From the NCBI GenBank assembly GCA_902776035.1, contig CACYOO010000013.1, positions 39,314-103,313 of the forward strand: 64,000 nt of DNA, in the 5' to 3' direction. Each line of letters starts with the position of its first letter. Position 1 is the first letter of the stretch. The notes under the pieces were generated by a model. The model did not search any database and was not told where the DNA came from. It was given only the letters and a program-made list of their open reading frames with translations. Below are positions 54,606 to 63,538 of the stretch, in pieces. The position numbers and the translations under genes are program-made. Source of the DNA: an uncultured bacterium (lineage in GTDB: Bacteria; Cyanobacteriota; Vampirovibrionia; Gastranaerophilales; Gastranaerophilaceae).

Positions 54606-55667
54606 ATGCTAATTGAAGAACTATTGGAACTGACAGTACAAAGTGGGGCGAGTGATTTACACGTTTCTGCCGGTTTGCCTCCCGTAATAAGGGTTGACGG
54701 GAAACTTGTCAGAACAGACAGACCTCCATTATCGGCTGATGATGTTGAAACTTTGTTATTTCCTATGTTATCTAATGAACAGAGAAGAAAATTAGAACAA
54801 GATTGGGAACTTGATTTTTCTTATGGTGTTCAGGGTTTAAGCCGTTTTAGGGTTAATATATACCGTGATAAGGGTAATTATGCAGCAGCGTTCAGAACAA
54901 TTTCAGCTATAGTTCCTGCATTTGATAAATTGGGATTACCTGATATTGTAAAAAAGACAGCGGACAGTCCAAGAGGTCTAATTTTAGTTACAGGGCCGAC
55001 AGGTTCCGGTAAATCTACGACACTTGCTGCGATGATTGACTATATAAACAGTACAAGAAGTGAACATATATTAACAATTGAAGACCCTATTGAGTTTGTT
55101 CATGTTTCAAAAAGGTCAGTAGTTCACCAACGTGAGTTAGGACAAGATACACGTTCATTTGCAAATGCCTTAAAATCTGCACTTCGTGAAGATCCTGATA
55201 TAATACTTGTAGGAGAGATGAGAGATCAGGATACTATTGCACTTGCTCTTACAGCAGCAGAAACAGGACACTTAGTATTTGGTACGCTCCATACTTCATC
55301 TGCATCTCAAACAATTGACCGTATTATTGACGTATTTCCGGAAGGTCAGCAGCAGCAAATTCGTGTTCAACTTTCTGCCTCTCTAAAAGCAGTATTTGCA
55401 CAAACGCTTTTACCAAGATTACAAGCAGACGGAACAAAAAAAGGTCGTGTTATGGCTCAAGAAATTATGCTTGTTACCCCTGCTATTGCTAACCTAATAA
55501 GGGAATCTAAAGCAGCTCAAATTTATTCAACATTACAAACAAACACGGGACTTGGCATGCAAACGTTAGAAATGGCTTTAAAGAGCTTATATAAACAGCA
55601 TATTATTACATTGGAAGATGCGTTGGCTCGTTCATCAAGACCTGATGACTTAAGAAGATTATTATAA
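54606..55667 (+). CDS. pilT: Type IV pilus retraction ATPase PilT
   Basis: The 353-residue protein has the PilT opening (LLELTVQSGASDLHVSAGLP), Walker A GPTGSGKSTTLAAMIDY, the Asp box TIEDPIEFVH, Walker B DPDIILVGEMRD and the His box GHLVFGTLHTSSA. It powers pilus retraction for twitching. No other pilus gene is in the window. A small PC4-like gene and priA follow on the same strand. Confidence 0.95.
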   Translation: MLIEELLELTVQSGASDLHVSAGLPPVIRVDGKLVRTDRPPLSADDVETLLFPMLSNEQRRKLEQDWELDFSYGVQGLSRFRVNIYRDKGNYAAAFRTISAIVPAFDKLGLPDIVKKTADSPRGLILVTGPTGSGKSTTLAAMIDYINSTRSEHILTIEDPIEFVHVSKRSVVHQRELGQDTRSFANALKSALREDPDIILVGEMRDQDTIALALTAAETGHLVFGTLHTSSASQTIDRIIDVFPEGQQQQIRVQLSASLKAVFAQTLLPRLQADGTKKGRVMAQEIMLVTPAIANLIRESKAAQIYSTLQTNTGLGMQTLEMALKSLYKQHIITLEDALARSSRPDDLRRLL

Positions 55668-55698
55668 TAATTAAAAAAAAATAAATAGGAGATTAAAA

Positions 55699-55935
55699 AT
55701 GGCAGAGAAAAAACTTATAGCAACCGTACCAAGAAGTGCTACGGAAGAATTACATGTTGCAATAAGTGAATATAAAGGTAAATCATATTTAGATATGAGA
55801 ATACATTATACTACAGATGACGGTCAAACTTGGCTTCCTACCAAAAAAGGTGTAACATGTTCACCTGAAAATCTTGAAACATTGCGTGATGCAATTGATG
55901 AAGCAATGAAAGAATTTACTTCTGAGGAAGAATAG
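55699..55935 (+). CDS. PC4/YdbC-like ssDNA-binding protein
   Basis: The 78-residue protein has EELHVAISEYKGKSYLDMRI and KKGVTCSPENLETLRDAIDE, the pattern of the bacterial transcriptional coactivator PC4 (YdbC) family, which binds single-stranded DNA as a dimer. TAGGAGATTAAAA precedes the ATG. Its stop overlaps the GTG start of priA by one base, fitting a role near replication restart. Confidence 0.88.
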   Translation: MAEKKLIATVPRSATEELHVAISEYKGKSYLDMRIHYTTDDGQTWLPTKKGVTCSPENLETLRDAIDEAMKEFTSEEE

Positions 55936-58142
55936 TGAACAAATATGCCCTTGTTCTTGTTAATATAAAAGGACTTGGTATAAAAACATTCAGTTATCTA
56001 ATCCCTGATGACATACAAGATACAATTTGTATCGGACAACTTGTATCTGTACCGTTTGGTCGTCAGGGATTTGTAAATGCATTTGTTGTCGGATTTTCAA
56101 ATTATCTGCAAGAAGGTATAAAAGCAAAAAAAATAAGTAGAATATTAAATAAAAATCCGTTATTTACAATAGAATACTTAAAGTTATTAGAATGGGTTGC
56201 AAATTATTATTGTACGGATTTTATAACCGTTTTAAACATGGCATTACCATTAAGAATGATAATAAATACGAATTTAAAAACGGAAACGGTACTTGAATTT
56301 ATTACTTTTGGAGATACTCAAAAAAGACAGCATGAAATTTTAGAAACTGCTAAAAAACTAAAAAGAATTAAATTATCGGAGTTTCTAAAAATTGCAAAAA
56401 CGACTTCTGCAACTGTAAAAAAGCTTGAACAAAAGGGTTGTGTAAAAATATTTCAAGATGAAATTTACAGAAACCCATTAAATATTTTTTCTAATATAAA
56501 ACAGGAAGAACTTTTTGAATTAACAGAAGAACAAAGCAGTGTTTACAATAAAATATCGAACCTTTCTCCGTCAAATTCAGAGCCGATATTAATACATGGT
56601 GTAACATCATCAGGCAAAACAGAAGTTTATTTTAAACTAATACAAGATACAATAAATCATGGTAAAAATGTTTTATTTTTAGCGCCTGAAATTGCCTTAG
56701 CATCACAACTTTCTAAACGGCTTGCAAAAAAATTCGGCATAAACGACATTGCAATATGGCACAGTTCAATTTCAGACGGAGAAAGATTTGATGTATGGCA
56801 GAAACTTTTTAAAAATGAAATAAAAATACTTGCAGGAGCACGATCTGCTGTATTTGCACCTTTAAAAAATATTGGTTTAATTATTATTGACGAAGAACAT
56901 GAAAGTGCATACAAACAGATTTCTCCGGCACCAAGATATGATGCAAGGTTAGTTGCTCAAAAAGTTGCGGAATTTTACAATGCAAAACTTGTTTTGGGCT
57001 CAGCTACACCAGATATAACATCATACTATCGTGCATTAAATACAAACAGAATGTATGAACTAAAACATAGATATAAAAATGCTCCTTTGGCTAAAACTTT
57101 TGTTATAAATATGCAGGAACATTCTCATGCTGCATATAAAGGTATCATTTCAAAGCCATTACAAACAGAAATAAAAGAAACTTTAGACAAAAAACAACAA
57201 GTTATAATATTGATTAATAGGAGAGGATATTCAACATATACTCAATGTTTGGCATGCGGGCATGTTATAGAATGTCCTGAATGCGATATTCCTATGATAT
57301 GGCATGAAGCAGACAAAAGATTAAGATGTCATTATTGTAATTTTACACTGCCATTTCCTGATGTTTGCCCTGAATGTCATTCTGATGCTTTAAAAATGTC
57401 AGGTACAGGAACACAAAAAATAGAACTTTATTTAAAAGAACTTTTTAAAGATGTAAATATTGTAAGAATAGACAGCGATTCTCTTGTTAGAAAAAATGAG
57501 CATATAAAAATATTAAATGATTTTCAAAATGGAAATATAAATATTTTAGTAGGAACCCAGATGATAGCAAAGGGTTTGGATAATCCCAATGTTACGCTTG
57601 TTGGTGTAATTAGTGCTGATGCAAGCTTTAATCTGCCTGACTTTAGGGCATCTGAAAGGGGTTTTCAACTGTTAACACAAGTTGCAGGACGTGTAGGCAG
57701 AGGTGATTTTAGAGGAAAAGTTCTTTTTCAAACATATAATCCTGATTTTTACGCTATTCAAACAGCAAGAGAACAAAATTATAACAAGTTTTACGAAACT
57801 GAAATTGCAGCAAGGGAAGAATTTGAATATCCTCCATTCTCAAAAATAGTTAGATTAGTCATTTCATGCGAAAATAAATTCAGAGTAGAAAAAGCATCCG
57901 AAGAAATTGCATTAAGACTAAGAACTATGACAGATAAATTAGGAATATCAGAGAAACTCGAAACATTAGGGCCTACAATATGTGTATTTGAGCGTTTACA
58001 AGGAATGTATCGTTATCAAATACTAATAAAAAACAGAATGGACGAAAAAGGTCATGACTTTATATCAAGATTTTTTCATCAAATAATACTTCCTAAGGAC
58101 ATCAAAATGATTATCGATGTCGATCCTATAGATATATTGTAA
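55935..58142 (+). CDS. priA: Primosomal helicase PriA
   Basis: The 735-residue protein has an N-terminal DNA-binding domain (SYLIPDDIQD, GQLVSVPFGR), Walker A HGVTSSGKTEVYFK, LIIIDEEHESAYKQ, paired zinc fingers (CLACGHVIECPECD, CHYCNFTLPFPDVCPECH) and a helicase C-lobe (GTQMIAKGLDNP, QVAGRVGRG). It restarts stalled forks. The start is GTG, sharing its G with the upstream stop. Normal length. Confidence 0.97.
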   Translation: MNKYALVLVNIKGLGIKTFSYLIPDDIQDTICIGQLVSVPFGRQGFVNAFVVGFSNYLQEGIKAKKISRILNKNPLFTIEYLKLLEWVANYYCTDFITVLNMALPLRMIINTNLKTETVLEFITFGDTQKRQHEILETAKKLKRIKLSEFLKIAKTTSATVKKLEQKGCVKIFQDEIYRNPLNIFSNIKQEELFELTEEQSSVYNKISNLSPSNSEPILIHGVTSSGKTEVYFKLIQDTINHGKNVLFLAPEIALASQLSKRLAKKFGINDIAIWHSSISDGERFDVWQKLFKNEIKILAGARSAVFAPLKNIGLIIIDEEHESAYKQISPAPRYDARLVAQKVAEFYNAKLVLGSATPDITSYYRALNTNRMYELKHRYKNAPLAKTFVINMQEHSHAAYKGIISKPLQTEIKETLDKKQQVIILINRRGYSTYTQCLACGHVIECPECDIPMIWHEADKRLRCHYCNFTLPFPDVCPECHSDALKMSGTGTQKIELYLKELFKDVNIVRIDSDSLVRKNEHIKILNDFQNGNINILVGTQMIAKGLDNPNVTLVGVISADASFNLPDFRASERGFQLLTQVAGRVGRGDFRGKVLFQTYNPDFYAIQTAREQNYNKFYETEIAAREEFEYPPFSKIVRLVISCENKFRVEKASEEIALRLRTMTDKLGISEKLETLGPTICVFERLQGMYRYQILIKNRMDEKGHDFISRFFHQIILPKDIKMIIDVDPIDIL

Positions 58143-58148
58143 TATGAA

Positions 58149-59282
58149 TTATTCCATACCTACAAGTAATGATAATTCTGTATATTCAACATTTAAAGCA
58201 TCTGCAACAGGTTCAGAAACGATATTACCATTTACGGTATTTGCTCCTAAATATAATGCCTCTGATTGCTTTACAGCATCATTAAATCCCTTATTTGCAA
58301 GTTCAATTGCATAAGGTAATGTAGCGTTTGTCAATGCTACAGTTGAAGTTCTTGGAACAGCACCGGGAATATTCGGAACTGCATAATGTAATACTCCAAA
58401 TTTTTCATAATACGGATTGTCATGAGTTGTAGTTCTATCCATAGTTTCCGTTATACCGCCTTGATCAATTGCAACATCCACTATTACTGCACCTTTTCTC
58501 ATATTCTTTACCATATCTTCTGTAATTAATTTTGGAGCTTTTGCCCCTGCATTCAAAACTGCTCCTATTACTAAATCTGCATTTGTAACGCATCTGTATA
58601 TATTATCTTCATTAGCAACAAGTGTTCTGACATTATCATTAAAAATGTCGGAAATATATCTTAATTTTTTTAAGCCCCTATTTAATACCGTAACATTCGC
58701 TCCCATACCATAAGCAATTTTGGCAGCATTTATACCTACTGTTCCTGCACCTATTATGACTATATCCGCAGGATCAACACCAGGAACTCCTCCCGGCAAA
58801 AGTCCTCTACCGCCATGATGATGTTCCAATAATGATGCACCTATTTGAACAGACATCTTACCTGCAATTTCACTCATTGGTGTTAGCAATGGTAAAGAAC
58901 CATCCGGTAATTCTACTGTTTCATAAGCTATGGAGTTTACTTTTGAATTAATAAGTTCTTGAGCCAATTCAAATTCTGCTGCTAAATGTAAGTATGTAAA
59001 CAAAAGCAATTCAGGTCTTAAATATTTGTATTCACTAGGTTGTGGCTCTTTTACCTTAATTATCATTTCAGAATTTTTCCATACATCTTCTGCGTTATTG
59101 ATAATTTCTGCACCTTGCTCAGCATAATCTGCATTAGTAAAACCGCTCTCCAAGCCGGCATTTGATTCTATTAAAAATCTATGTCCGTATTTTTTAAATT
59201 CTTTTACTCCTGAAGGTGTTATAGCAACACGATGTTCTGAGTTCTTAATTTCTTTTGGTACACCTACAGTTATTGTTTTCAT
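58149..59282 (-). CDS. ald: Alanine dehydrogenase
   Basis: The 377-residue protein has VGVPKEIKNSEHRVAITP at the N-terminus, SNAGLESGFTNADY, the segment HHHGGRGLLPGGVPGVDPAD and the NAD motif IIGAGTVGINAAKIAYGMG. It interconverts L-alanine and pyruvate plus ammonia. AGGAGATAAAGT precedes the ATG. It is monocistronic and convergent with priA, 6 bases apart. Confidence 0.96.
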   Translation of the reverse strand: MKTITVGVPKEIKNSEHRVAITPSGVKEFKKYGHRFLIESNAGLESGFTNADYAEQGAEIINNAEDVWKNSEMIIKVKEPQPSEYKYLRPELLLFTYLHLAAEFELAQELINSKVNSIAYETVELPDGSLPLLTPMSEIAGKMSVQIGASLLEHHHGGRGLLPGGVPGVDPADIVIIGAGTVGINAAKIAYGMGANVTVLNRGLKKLRYISDIFNDNVRTLVANEDNIYRCVTNADLVIGAVLNAGAKAPKLITEDMVKNMRKGAVIVDVAIDQGGITETMDRTTTHDNPYYEKFGVLHYAVPNIPGAVPRTSTVALTNATLPYAIELANKGFNDAVKQSEALYLGANTVNGNIVSEPVADALNVEYTELSLLVGME

Positions 59283-59357
59283 ACTTTATCTCCTAACTTA
59301 TATTCTTTTAAATATTATCAAAAATTAAAATAATTTCAAAACATTATTTTTAAATGT

Positions 59358-60992
59358 TTATTTTTTACTGTTAGCAAATTTATTATATAGCAAATCTCTT
59401 CTTTTTTGAATATCAGGACTATTTAGATAATCTTCATATTTCATTTGGAAATTAATATATCCATAAGGTGATATTTCAACAATTCTATCTGCTACAGTTT
59501 GTATAAATTGGTAATCTTGAGAAGTAAATAAAACAGTTCCGTTAAAATCTATCAAAGCATTATTTAATGATGTTATTGCCTCTAAATCCAAATGGTTTGT
59601 CGGCTCATCAAAAATGAGAACATTACTTTCCGCAATCATCATTTTTGCAAGCATGCACCTTACACGTTCTCCACCTGATAGCACGTTTACGGACTTTTCT
59701 GCATCTTCACCTGAAAACAGCATTCTTCCCAAATAGCCCCTTAAATAATTTATATGCTGTTCTTTAGAATACTGTCCCAACCATTTTATCAAATCTAAGT
59801 TTGTTTCAAAATATTTATTATTATTTTTCGGGTAATAAGAATATTCCGCAGTTACACCCCAATTTACCTCTCCCGAATCTGCTTGAGTTTCACCAGTAAG
59901 TATTTCAAAAAGAGTGGTAAGAATTAAAGGATTTTTAGCAATAAATGCAATTTTTTCACCCTGTATAACATCAAGTGAAAAACTTTTAATCAACTGTTCA
60001 CCATTTACGGATTTATTCAAATTTTGAATATGTAAAACATCTTTTCCCGGTACTCTGGAATATTTAAAATTTATACTCGGATATTTTCTTGTTGAGGGTT
60101 TTATATCTTCCAAAGTAAGTTTTTCTAACATATTTTTACGAGATGTTGCCTGTTTTGCTTTAGAAGCATTAGCACTAAATCTTGCAATAAATTTTCTGAA
60201 TTCCTCTGCTTTTTCTTCTATTTTTTTATTACGTTCTTCTTTTTGTTTTAATATCAATGCACTTGCTTGTGTCCAAAAATCATAATTACCTGTATAAAGA
60301 GTTATATTTCTGAAATCAATATCCGCAATATGAGTACAAATTTGGTTTAAAAATTTTCTATCATGCGATACTACAATTACCAAATTTTGAAAATCAATCA
60401 AAAAATCTTCAAGCCATTTTATAGTTTTTAAATCCAAGTGGTTTGTCGGCTCATCCATTAGTAATATGTCAGGATTTGCAAATAATGCCTGTGCTAACAA
60501 AACCAAAACCCTTTTACTTTCAGGCAATTCCTTCATTAAGCAATGATGCAATTCATCTTCTATTCCTAAATCAGAAAGCAAAGTTGCAGCATTAGATTCA
60601 GCTTCCCATCCATCAAGTTCTGCAAATTCCGTTTCCAAATCCGCAACTCTCAATCCGTCCTCATCATTAAAATCTGGCTTATTGTAAAGTGCTTCACGCT
60701 CTTTCATTACATCATAAAGATGCTTATGTCCCATAATAACAGTATCTATTACAGGAAATTCATCAAACTCAAAGTGATCTTGTTTTAATACGGCAATTCT
60801 TTCGCCTTTTTTAATATGAACTGCACCTGATGTCGGTTCTAATTCACCTGAAAGAACTTTTAAAAACGTACTTTTTCCTGCACCGTTTGCACCAATTAGA
60901 CCATAACAATTTCCTTTGGAAAATTTAATATTTACATTTTCAAAAAGCGGATTCGTTCCAAATTTTACGGTAAGATTTTCTGTTGTAATCAT
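59358..60992 (-). CDS. ABC-F family ATPase (YbiT-like)
   Basis: The 544-residue protein has two ABC cassettes and no membrane domain. The first has GANGAGKSTFLKVLSG and LLMDEPTNHLDLKTIKWLED; the second has LSGGERVRCMLAKMM and LIFDEPTNHLDLEA. A basic linker (NASKAKQATSRKNMLEKLTL) joins them. ABC-F proteins act on the ribosome, some at stalls or with antibiotics. The second Walker A is degenerate (FIAKNPLILTTLFEIL), as noted in the YbiT group. Confidence 0.93.
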   Translation of the reverse strand: MITTENLTVKFGTNPLFENVNIKFSKGNCYGLIGANGAGKSTFLKVLSGELEPTSGAVHIKKGERIAVLKQDHFEFDEFPVIDTVIMGHKHLYDVMKEREALYNKPDFNDEDGLRVADLETEFAELDGWEAESNAATLLSDLGIEDELHHCLMKELPESKRVLVLLAQALFANPDILLMDEPTNHLDLKTIKWLEDFLIDFQNLVIVVSHDRKFLNQICTHIADIDFRNITLYTGNYDFWTQASALILKQKEERNKKIEEKAEEFRKFIARFSANASKAKQATSRKNMLEKLTLEDIKPSTRKYPSINFKYSRVPGKDVLHIQNLNKSVNGEQLIKSFSLDVIQGEKIAFIAKNPLILTTLFEILTGETQADSGEVNWGVTAEYSYYPKNNNKYFETNLDLIKWLGQYSKEQHINYLRGYLGRMLFSGEDAEKSVNVLSGGERVRCMLAKMMIAESNVLIFDEPTNHLDLEAITSLNNALIDFNGTVLFTSQDYQFIQTVADRIVEISPYGYINFQMKYEDYLNSPDIQKRRDLLYNKFANSKK

Positions 60993-61213
60993 ATTATAAA
61001 TCCTTATATAAAATTGTCTTTTTTAGCATAACTAAATTATTTTATCATTATTGTATTACTAAAATCAAGTAAATGATTTAAACTGAATATATAAAAACTT
61101 AATCCATGTTAAGTTTTATTAAGATAATAATTGCATGTTTGTTATAAAAAGGCAATTTTTACCCCCAAAAATACTTTATAAAAGTACAGAGAGTTTTTAA
61201 GAGGGTAATATTA

Positions 61214-62299
61214 ATGTCAGTTTCTTATAATGCAGGTTATACAAGCTATCCGCAAGGATATACTGATTCATCATCATCATTTGGTTCTGTTTTAACAGCC
61301 GGCTTAACTCAAACAGCGATTGAGGGTTTATCTTGGTGTAAAAAGAATAAAGGAAATTACAGACAAGCTATACAACCTTATGTACAACAATATCAAACAA
61401 TGGCTGATGCATACAAAAGCGGTAATACATTCAGACAAAGTGCAGGAAACTTCTTAAAATCTCACGGTGCGTATGAACTTTTGGATTCAATGGCTGATGC
61501 AGAAAAGCTTAAAGGTTTGAGTCCTGATATAGTATCAAGATATAACAGTGCTCGTTCAATGGCACAAGCAGCAGCAAAAGGACAATGTTCTTACGCTGAA
61601 GCACAAAGAGCAGTTATGAGTTCCAATGCAGAGATATACCAAGCTACACATGCTAATCCTACTTCATTTTGGGGTAAAACTCAAAATGCATTAGGTATCA
61701 CAAAAGCAGGTAATTGGATTAATAATATGGCAGTAAAACATCCTGTTTTTGGTAAATGCGTAAACGCATTCAACAAATATGGCGGTTCCTCTGTTGCATT
61801 AATGGAAGGTATTTCTGAAACATTAACAAACGTTGTACCTACATTCCAAGAATTGGGCTTTAAAGCAGGAATGAAGCAAGTTGGCAAATCTGTTGCTAAA
61901 GTAGGAGCTGCAACTGTTGGTTGGGTAGCAGGTTCAGCTGCCGGTACTGCTGTTGGTTCAGCAATTGGTACAGCAATTGGTACAGCAATTGGCGGTCCTG
62001 TTGGTGCTGTTGCAGGTAACTTATTAGGAAAAGTTGTTGGATTTATAGGCGGTTCTTTAATAAGCAGTTTATTCAAGAAAGGTGCTGAAAAAGTTGTTGG
62101 TGAAGATGAAATTACTATTGCTCAAAGAAAACAACAACAGCAATTGGCTCAACAACAAACTATGTCAATGATGCCTCAACAATCAATGTCATCTATGCCG
62201 TCAATGATTTCTCAACCACAATCATTTGAAGCATACGGTTCATCTTTCAATCCATATATGATGCCTCAAGGCATTCCTGCCGGAACTTTAGGAGTTTAA
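61214..62299 (+). CDS. Glycine-zipper protein of unknown function
   Basis: The 361-residue product has a Tyr/Ser-rich N-terminus (SYNAGYTSYPQGYTDSSSSF), a helical middle, and from about 236 to 290 a long glycine-zipper segment (AAGTAVGSAIGTAIGTAIGG) able to insert in membranes. The C-terminus is Gln/Met/Ser/Pro rich. There is no signal peptide. Glycine zippers occur in pore-formers and surface proteins; nothing here decides which. TTAAGAGGGTAATATTA precedes the ATG. Confidence 0.78.
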   Translation: MSVSYNAGYTSYPQGYTDSSSSFGSVLTAGLTQTAIEGLSWCKKNKGNYRQAIQPYVQQYQTMADAYKSGNTFRQSAGNFLKSHGAYELLDSMADAEKLKGLSPDIVSRYNSARSMAQAAAKGQCSYAEAQRAVMSSNAEIYQATHANPTSFWGKTQNALGITKAGNWINNMAVKHPVFGKCVNAFNKYGGSSVALMEGISETLTNVVPTFQELGFKAGMKQVGKSVAKVGAATVGWVAGSAAGTAVGSAIGTAIGTAIGGPVGAVAGNLLGKVVGFIGGSLISSLFKKGAEKVVGEDEITIAQRKQQQQLAQQQTMSMMPQQSMSSMPSMISQPQSFEAYGSSFNPYMMPQGIPAGTLGV

Positions 62300-62416
62300 A
62301 ATAAATAAATTTTAAATACAATAAAAAATAAAATTTTTAGAAAAAGAATCTATTTATAAATTATATTTTAAATAATACTTTCATTGCAGCGTTTAGCGTG
62401 GCAATCTATTTTTTTC

Positions 62417-62494
62417 GTCATACTAAGGACGTATTCCGAAGTATCTCCTTGTGGTCTTGTCCTTGAGAGATTCTTCACATTCGTTCATAATGAC
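62417..62494. repeat. Imperfect palindromic repeat with GTCAT ends
   Basis: The segment opens with CGTCATACTAAGG and closes with CATAATGACG, so its ends are inverted copies of GTCAT. It resembles in style the GTCATGCTGAAC palindromes further right, but is a different type. No ORF is present. Confidence 0.55.
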
Positions 62495-62527
62495 GATATT
62501 TTTATTTGTCTTGCACATACACTGCTC

Positions 62528-62555
62528 TTGAAAAAAATATATAATGAGTTATAAT
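62528..62555 (+). promoter_or_regulatory. Antisense promoter of cassette A
   Basis: TTGAAA (62528-62533), 16 bases and TATAAT (62550-62555) point rightward into the 3' end of small ORF A. The same promoter block recurs in opposite orientation in cassette B. Confidence 0.75.
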
Positions 62556-62561
62556 ATAAAT

Positions 62562-62642
62562 AACAGGTGCGAGGTCGCCACCTCGTAACCATATTTTTGA
62601 AAAAGCTTGCTTATCACTTTTTAGTGGTAAGCATTACTTTTT
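62562..62642 (+). ncRNA. Predicted antisense RNA A (candidate antitoxin)
   Basis: From the predicted start, the RNA would begin near AACAGGTGCGAGG, form a small hairpin (CGAGGT/ACCTCG), and end at a 10-bp terminator stem GCTTATCACT/AGTGGTAAGC with a T run at 62636-62641. It covers the 3' end of ORF A and its downstream region. Ends are predicted, not observed. Confidence 0.6.
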
Positions 62643-62690
62643 GACGACAATTAAAAGAATTAATAATATGAATAGTAAATTATAATCCAT
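62634..62690 (-). CDS. Hydrophobic 18-residue peptide A (candidate type I toxin)
   Basis: The minus-strand frame reads MDYNLLFILLILLIVVKK: a short acidic/polar start, an almost pure Leu/Ile/Val helix, and a basic end, the plan of type I membrane toxins. AAAGGAG lies 9 bases before the ATG. A sense promoter TTTATA-17-TATAAT lies at 62807-62835, giving a leader of about 110 bases. The hairpin after the stop serves both strands. The convergent antisense RNA makes a type I toxin-antitoxin unit likely; toxicity is untested. Confidence 0.6.
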   Translation of the reverse strand: MDYNLLFILLILLIVVKK

Positions 62691-62806
62691 ACGCAGATTC
62701 TCCTTTCTTTTTCTTGCCGACCTTTTAACAATTTTAAGTCGTTAGGCGGAAGATTAAAGAAAATATGGTTTGCACCTGTTATTCAATTTTCAATGTTCAG
62801 AATCCA

Positions 62807-62835
62807 ATTATATTACTATTTTCGTATGTTATAAA
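62807..62835 (-). promoter_or_regulatory. Sense promoter of cassette A
   Basis: On the minus strand, TTTATA (62830-62835), 17 bases and TATAAT (62807-62812). Cassette B has a similar block (TTTATA-17-TACAAT, -10 at 63018-63023). Confidence 0.6.
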
Positions 62836-62886
62836 TACAATAAATGATTTATATTTATTCTATATTCTATGCAAATCCGCATTTCC

Positions 62887-62948
62887 GTCATGCTGAACTT
62901 GTTTCAGCATCTTTTTTGTTCGGGATTCCGAAACAAGTTCGGAATGAC
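62887..62948. repeat. Palindromic repeat, complete copy
   Basis: A 25-base arm beginning GTCATGCTGAACTTGTTTC (62887-62911) and an imperfect inverted arm ending GAACTTG-like to ATGAC (62924-62948) form a long hairpin. It lies between cassettes A and B. Partial copies are at 63317-63341 and 63794-63845. Confidence 0.85.
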
Positions 62949-63017
62949 AATTGGTTTTTGGTTGTCATTGCTTTATAATTGTGAGTTTAATGTATTTATA
63001 AGCACAAAAATATGTAC

Positions 63018-63023
63018 TACAAT
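63018..63023 (+). promoter_or_regulatory. -10 element of the candidate sense promoter of cassette B
   Basis: TACAAT, 17 bases after a weak TTTATA, in the same relative place as the sense promoter of cassette A. Confidence 0.45.
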
Positions 63024-63116
63024 TACACTATGTACATTGAAAAATAAATAAAAACAGGTGGTTGCCGCAAAACCTTATTGATTGACGGTACTGACGTCAA
63101 GAAAGGGGTGATGCCT

Positions 63117-63218
63117 ATGACGAAATCAATAATGCTGATTTTATTTTTTATAATATCAATATTATATAAAAATGAAAAACTAGCACTTGCGATTGCAGTC
63201 CTAGTGCTAGTTTTGTAA
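63117..63218 (+). CDS. Hydrophobic 33-residue peptide B (candidate type I toxin)
   Basis: The frame begins MTKSIMLILFFIISILYK, has a short charged turn (KNEK) and ends in a second hydrophobic run of Leu, Ala, Ile and Val. GAAAGGGG lies 8 bases before the ATG. The last third of the coding region is one arm-loop-arm hairpin (63176-63214) which on the minus strand is a strong terminator for the convergent antisense RNA. The layout matches type I toxin genes of the TxpA/Fst style by structure, not by clear sequence homology. Confidence 0.6.
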   Translation: MTKSIMLILFFIISILYKNEKLALAIAVLVLVL

Positions 63219-63263
63219 AACTAAGAAGGCATTAAATATTAGTAATACTAATAGCCACCTGTT
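63170..63263 (-). ncRNA. Predicted antisense RNA B (candidate antitoxin)
   Basis: It would start near 63263 with AACAGGTGGC, run into ORF B and stop at a 12-bp stem AAAACTAGCACT/AGTGCTAGTTTT followed by a T run. It would be about 94 bases and complementary to the end of the toxin mRNA. Predicted only. Confidence 0.62.
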
Positions 63264-63269
63264 ATTTAT

Positions 63270-63298
63270 ATTATAACTTATTTTATATATTTTTTCAA
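63270..63298 (-). promoter_or_regulatory. Antisense promoter of cassette B
   Basis: On the minus strand, TTGAAA (63293-63298), 17 bases and a perfect TATAAT (63270-63275). The segment is nearly the same as the antisense promoter of cassette A. Confidence 0.78.
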
Positions 63299-63316
63299 GT
63301 GCAAGTCCGCATTACC

Positions 63317-63341
63317 GTCATGCTGAACTTGTTTCAGCATC
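63317..63341. repeat. Palindromic repeat, left arm only
   Basis: An exact copy of the 25-base left arm at 62887-62911, without its inverted partner. It lies between cassettes B and C and follows a shared GTGCAAGTCCGC segment. Confidence 0.85.
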
Positions 63342-63366
63342 TTTTGTTGTTAAGCTATGACAAAAA

Positions 63367-63395
63367 TTGACCGTGTTTTAAAAATTTAATATAAT
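63367..63395 (+). promoter_or_regulatory. Sense promoter of cassette C
   Basis: TTGACC (63367-63372), 17 bases and TATAAT (63390-63395), a near-consensus promoter. The mRNA leader to ORF C would be about 70 bases. Confidence 0.78.
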
Positions 63396-63472
63396 AGATT
63401 TGTAGGTATGCTCCACGCTATCCACCGACATACACAACAGTGAAGAAATTGGTCGGAAAGGAGGGCAAAACT

Positions 63473-63538
63473 ATGATGGAGAAAATAATAATGCTACTCG
63501 TAGCATTAACAATGCTCGTAGTAGCACTAAAATTCTAA
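63473..63538 (+). CDS. Hydrophobic 21-residue peptide C (candidate type I toxin)
   Basis: The frame starts MMEKIIMLLVALTMLVV and ends ALKF: one hydrophobic helix with a charged start. GGTCGGAAAGGAGGG gives an excellent ribosome binding site, and the GGTCGG part also occurs before peptide A. In the leader, CCGAC (63425-63429) can pair with GTCGG next to that site and may hide it. A hairpin fills much of the coding region (63492-63526). A convergent antisense promoter lies downstream. Confidence 0.62.
   Translation: MMEKIIMLLVALTMLVVALKF

Noticed and set aside
61681..62076. 131-codon minus-strand ORF
   Set aside because: Antisense shadow of the glycine-zipper segment in a gene with a proper start on the plus strand.
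62869..63051. 60-codon ORF beginning in the palindromic repeat
   Set aside because: Its first half is the repeat itself and no Shine-Dalgarno site is present.
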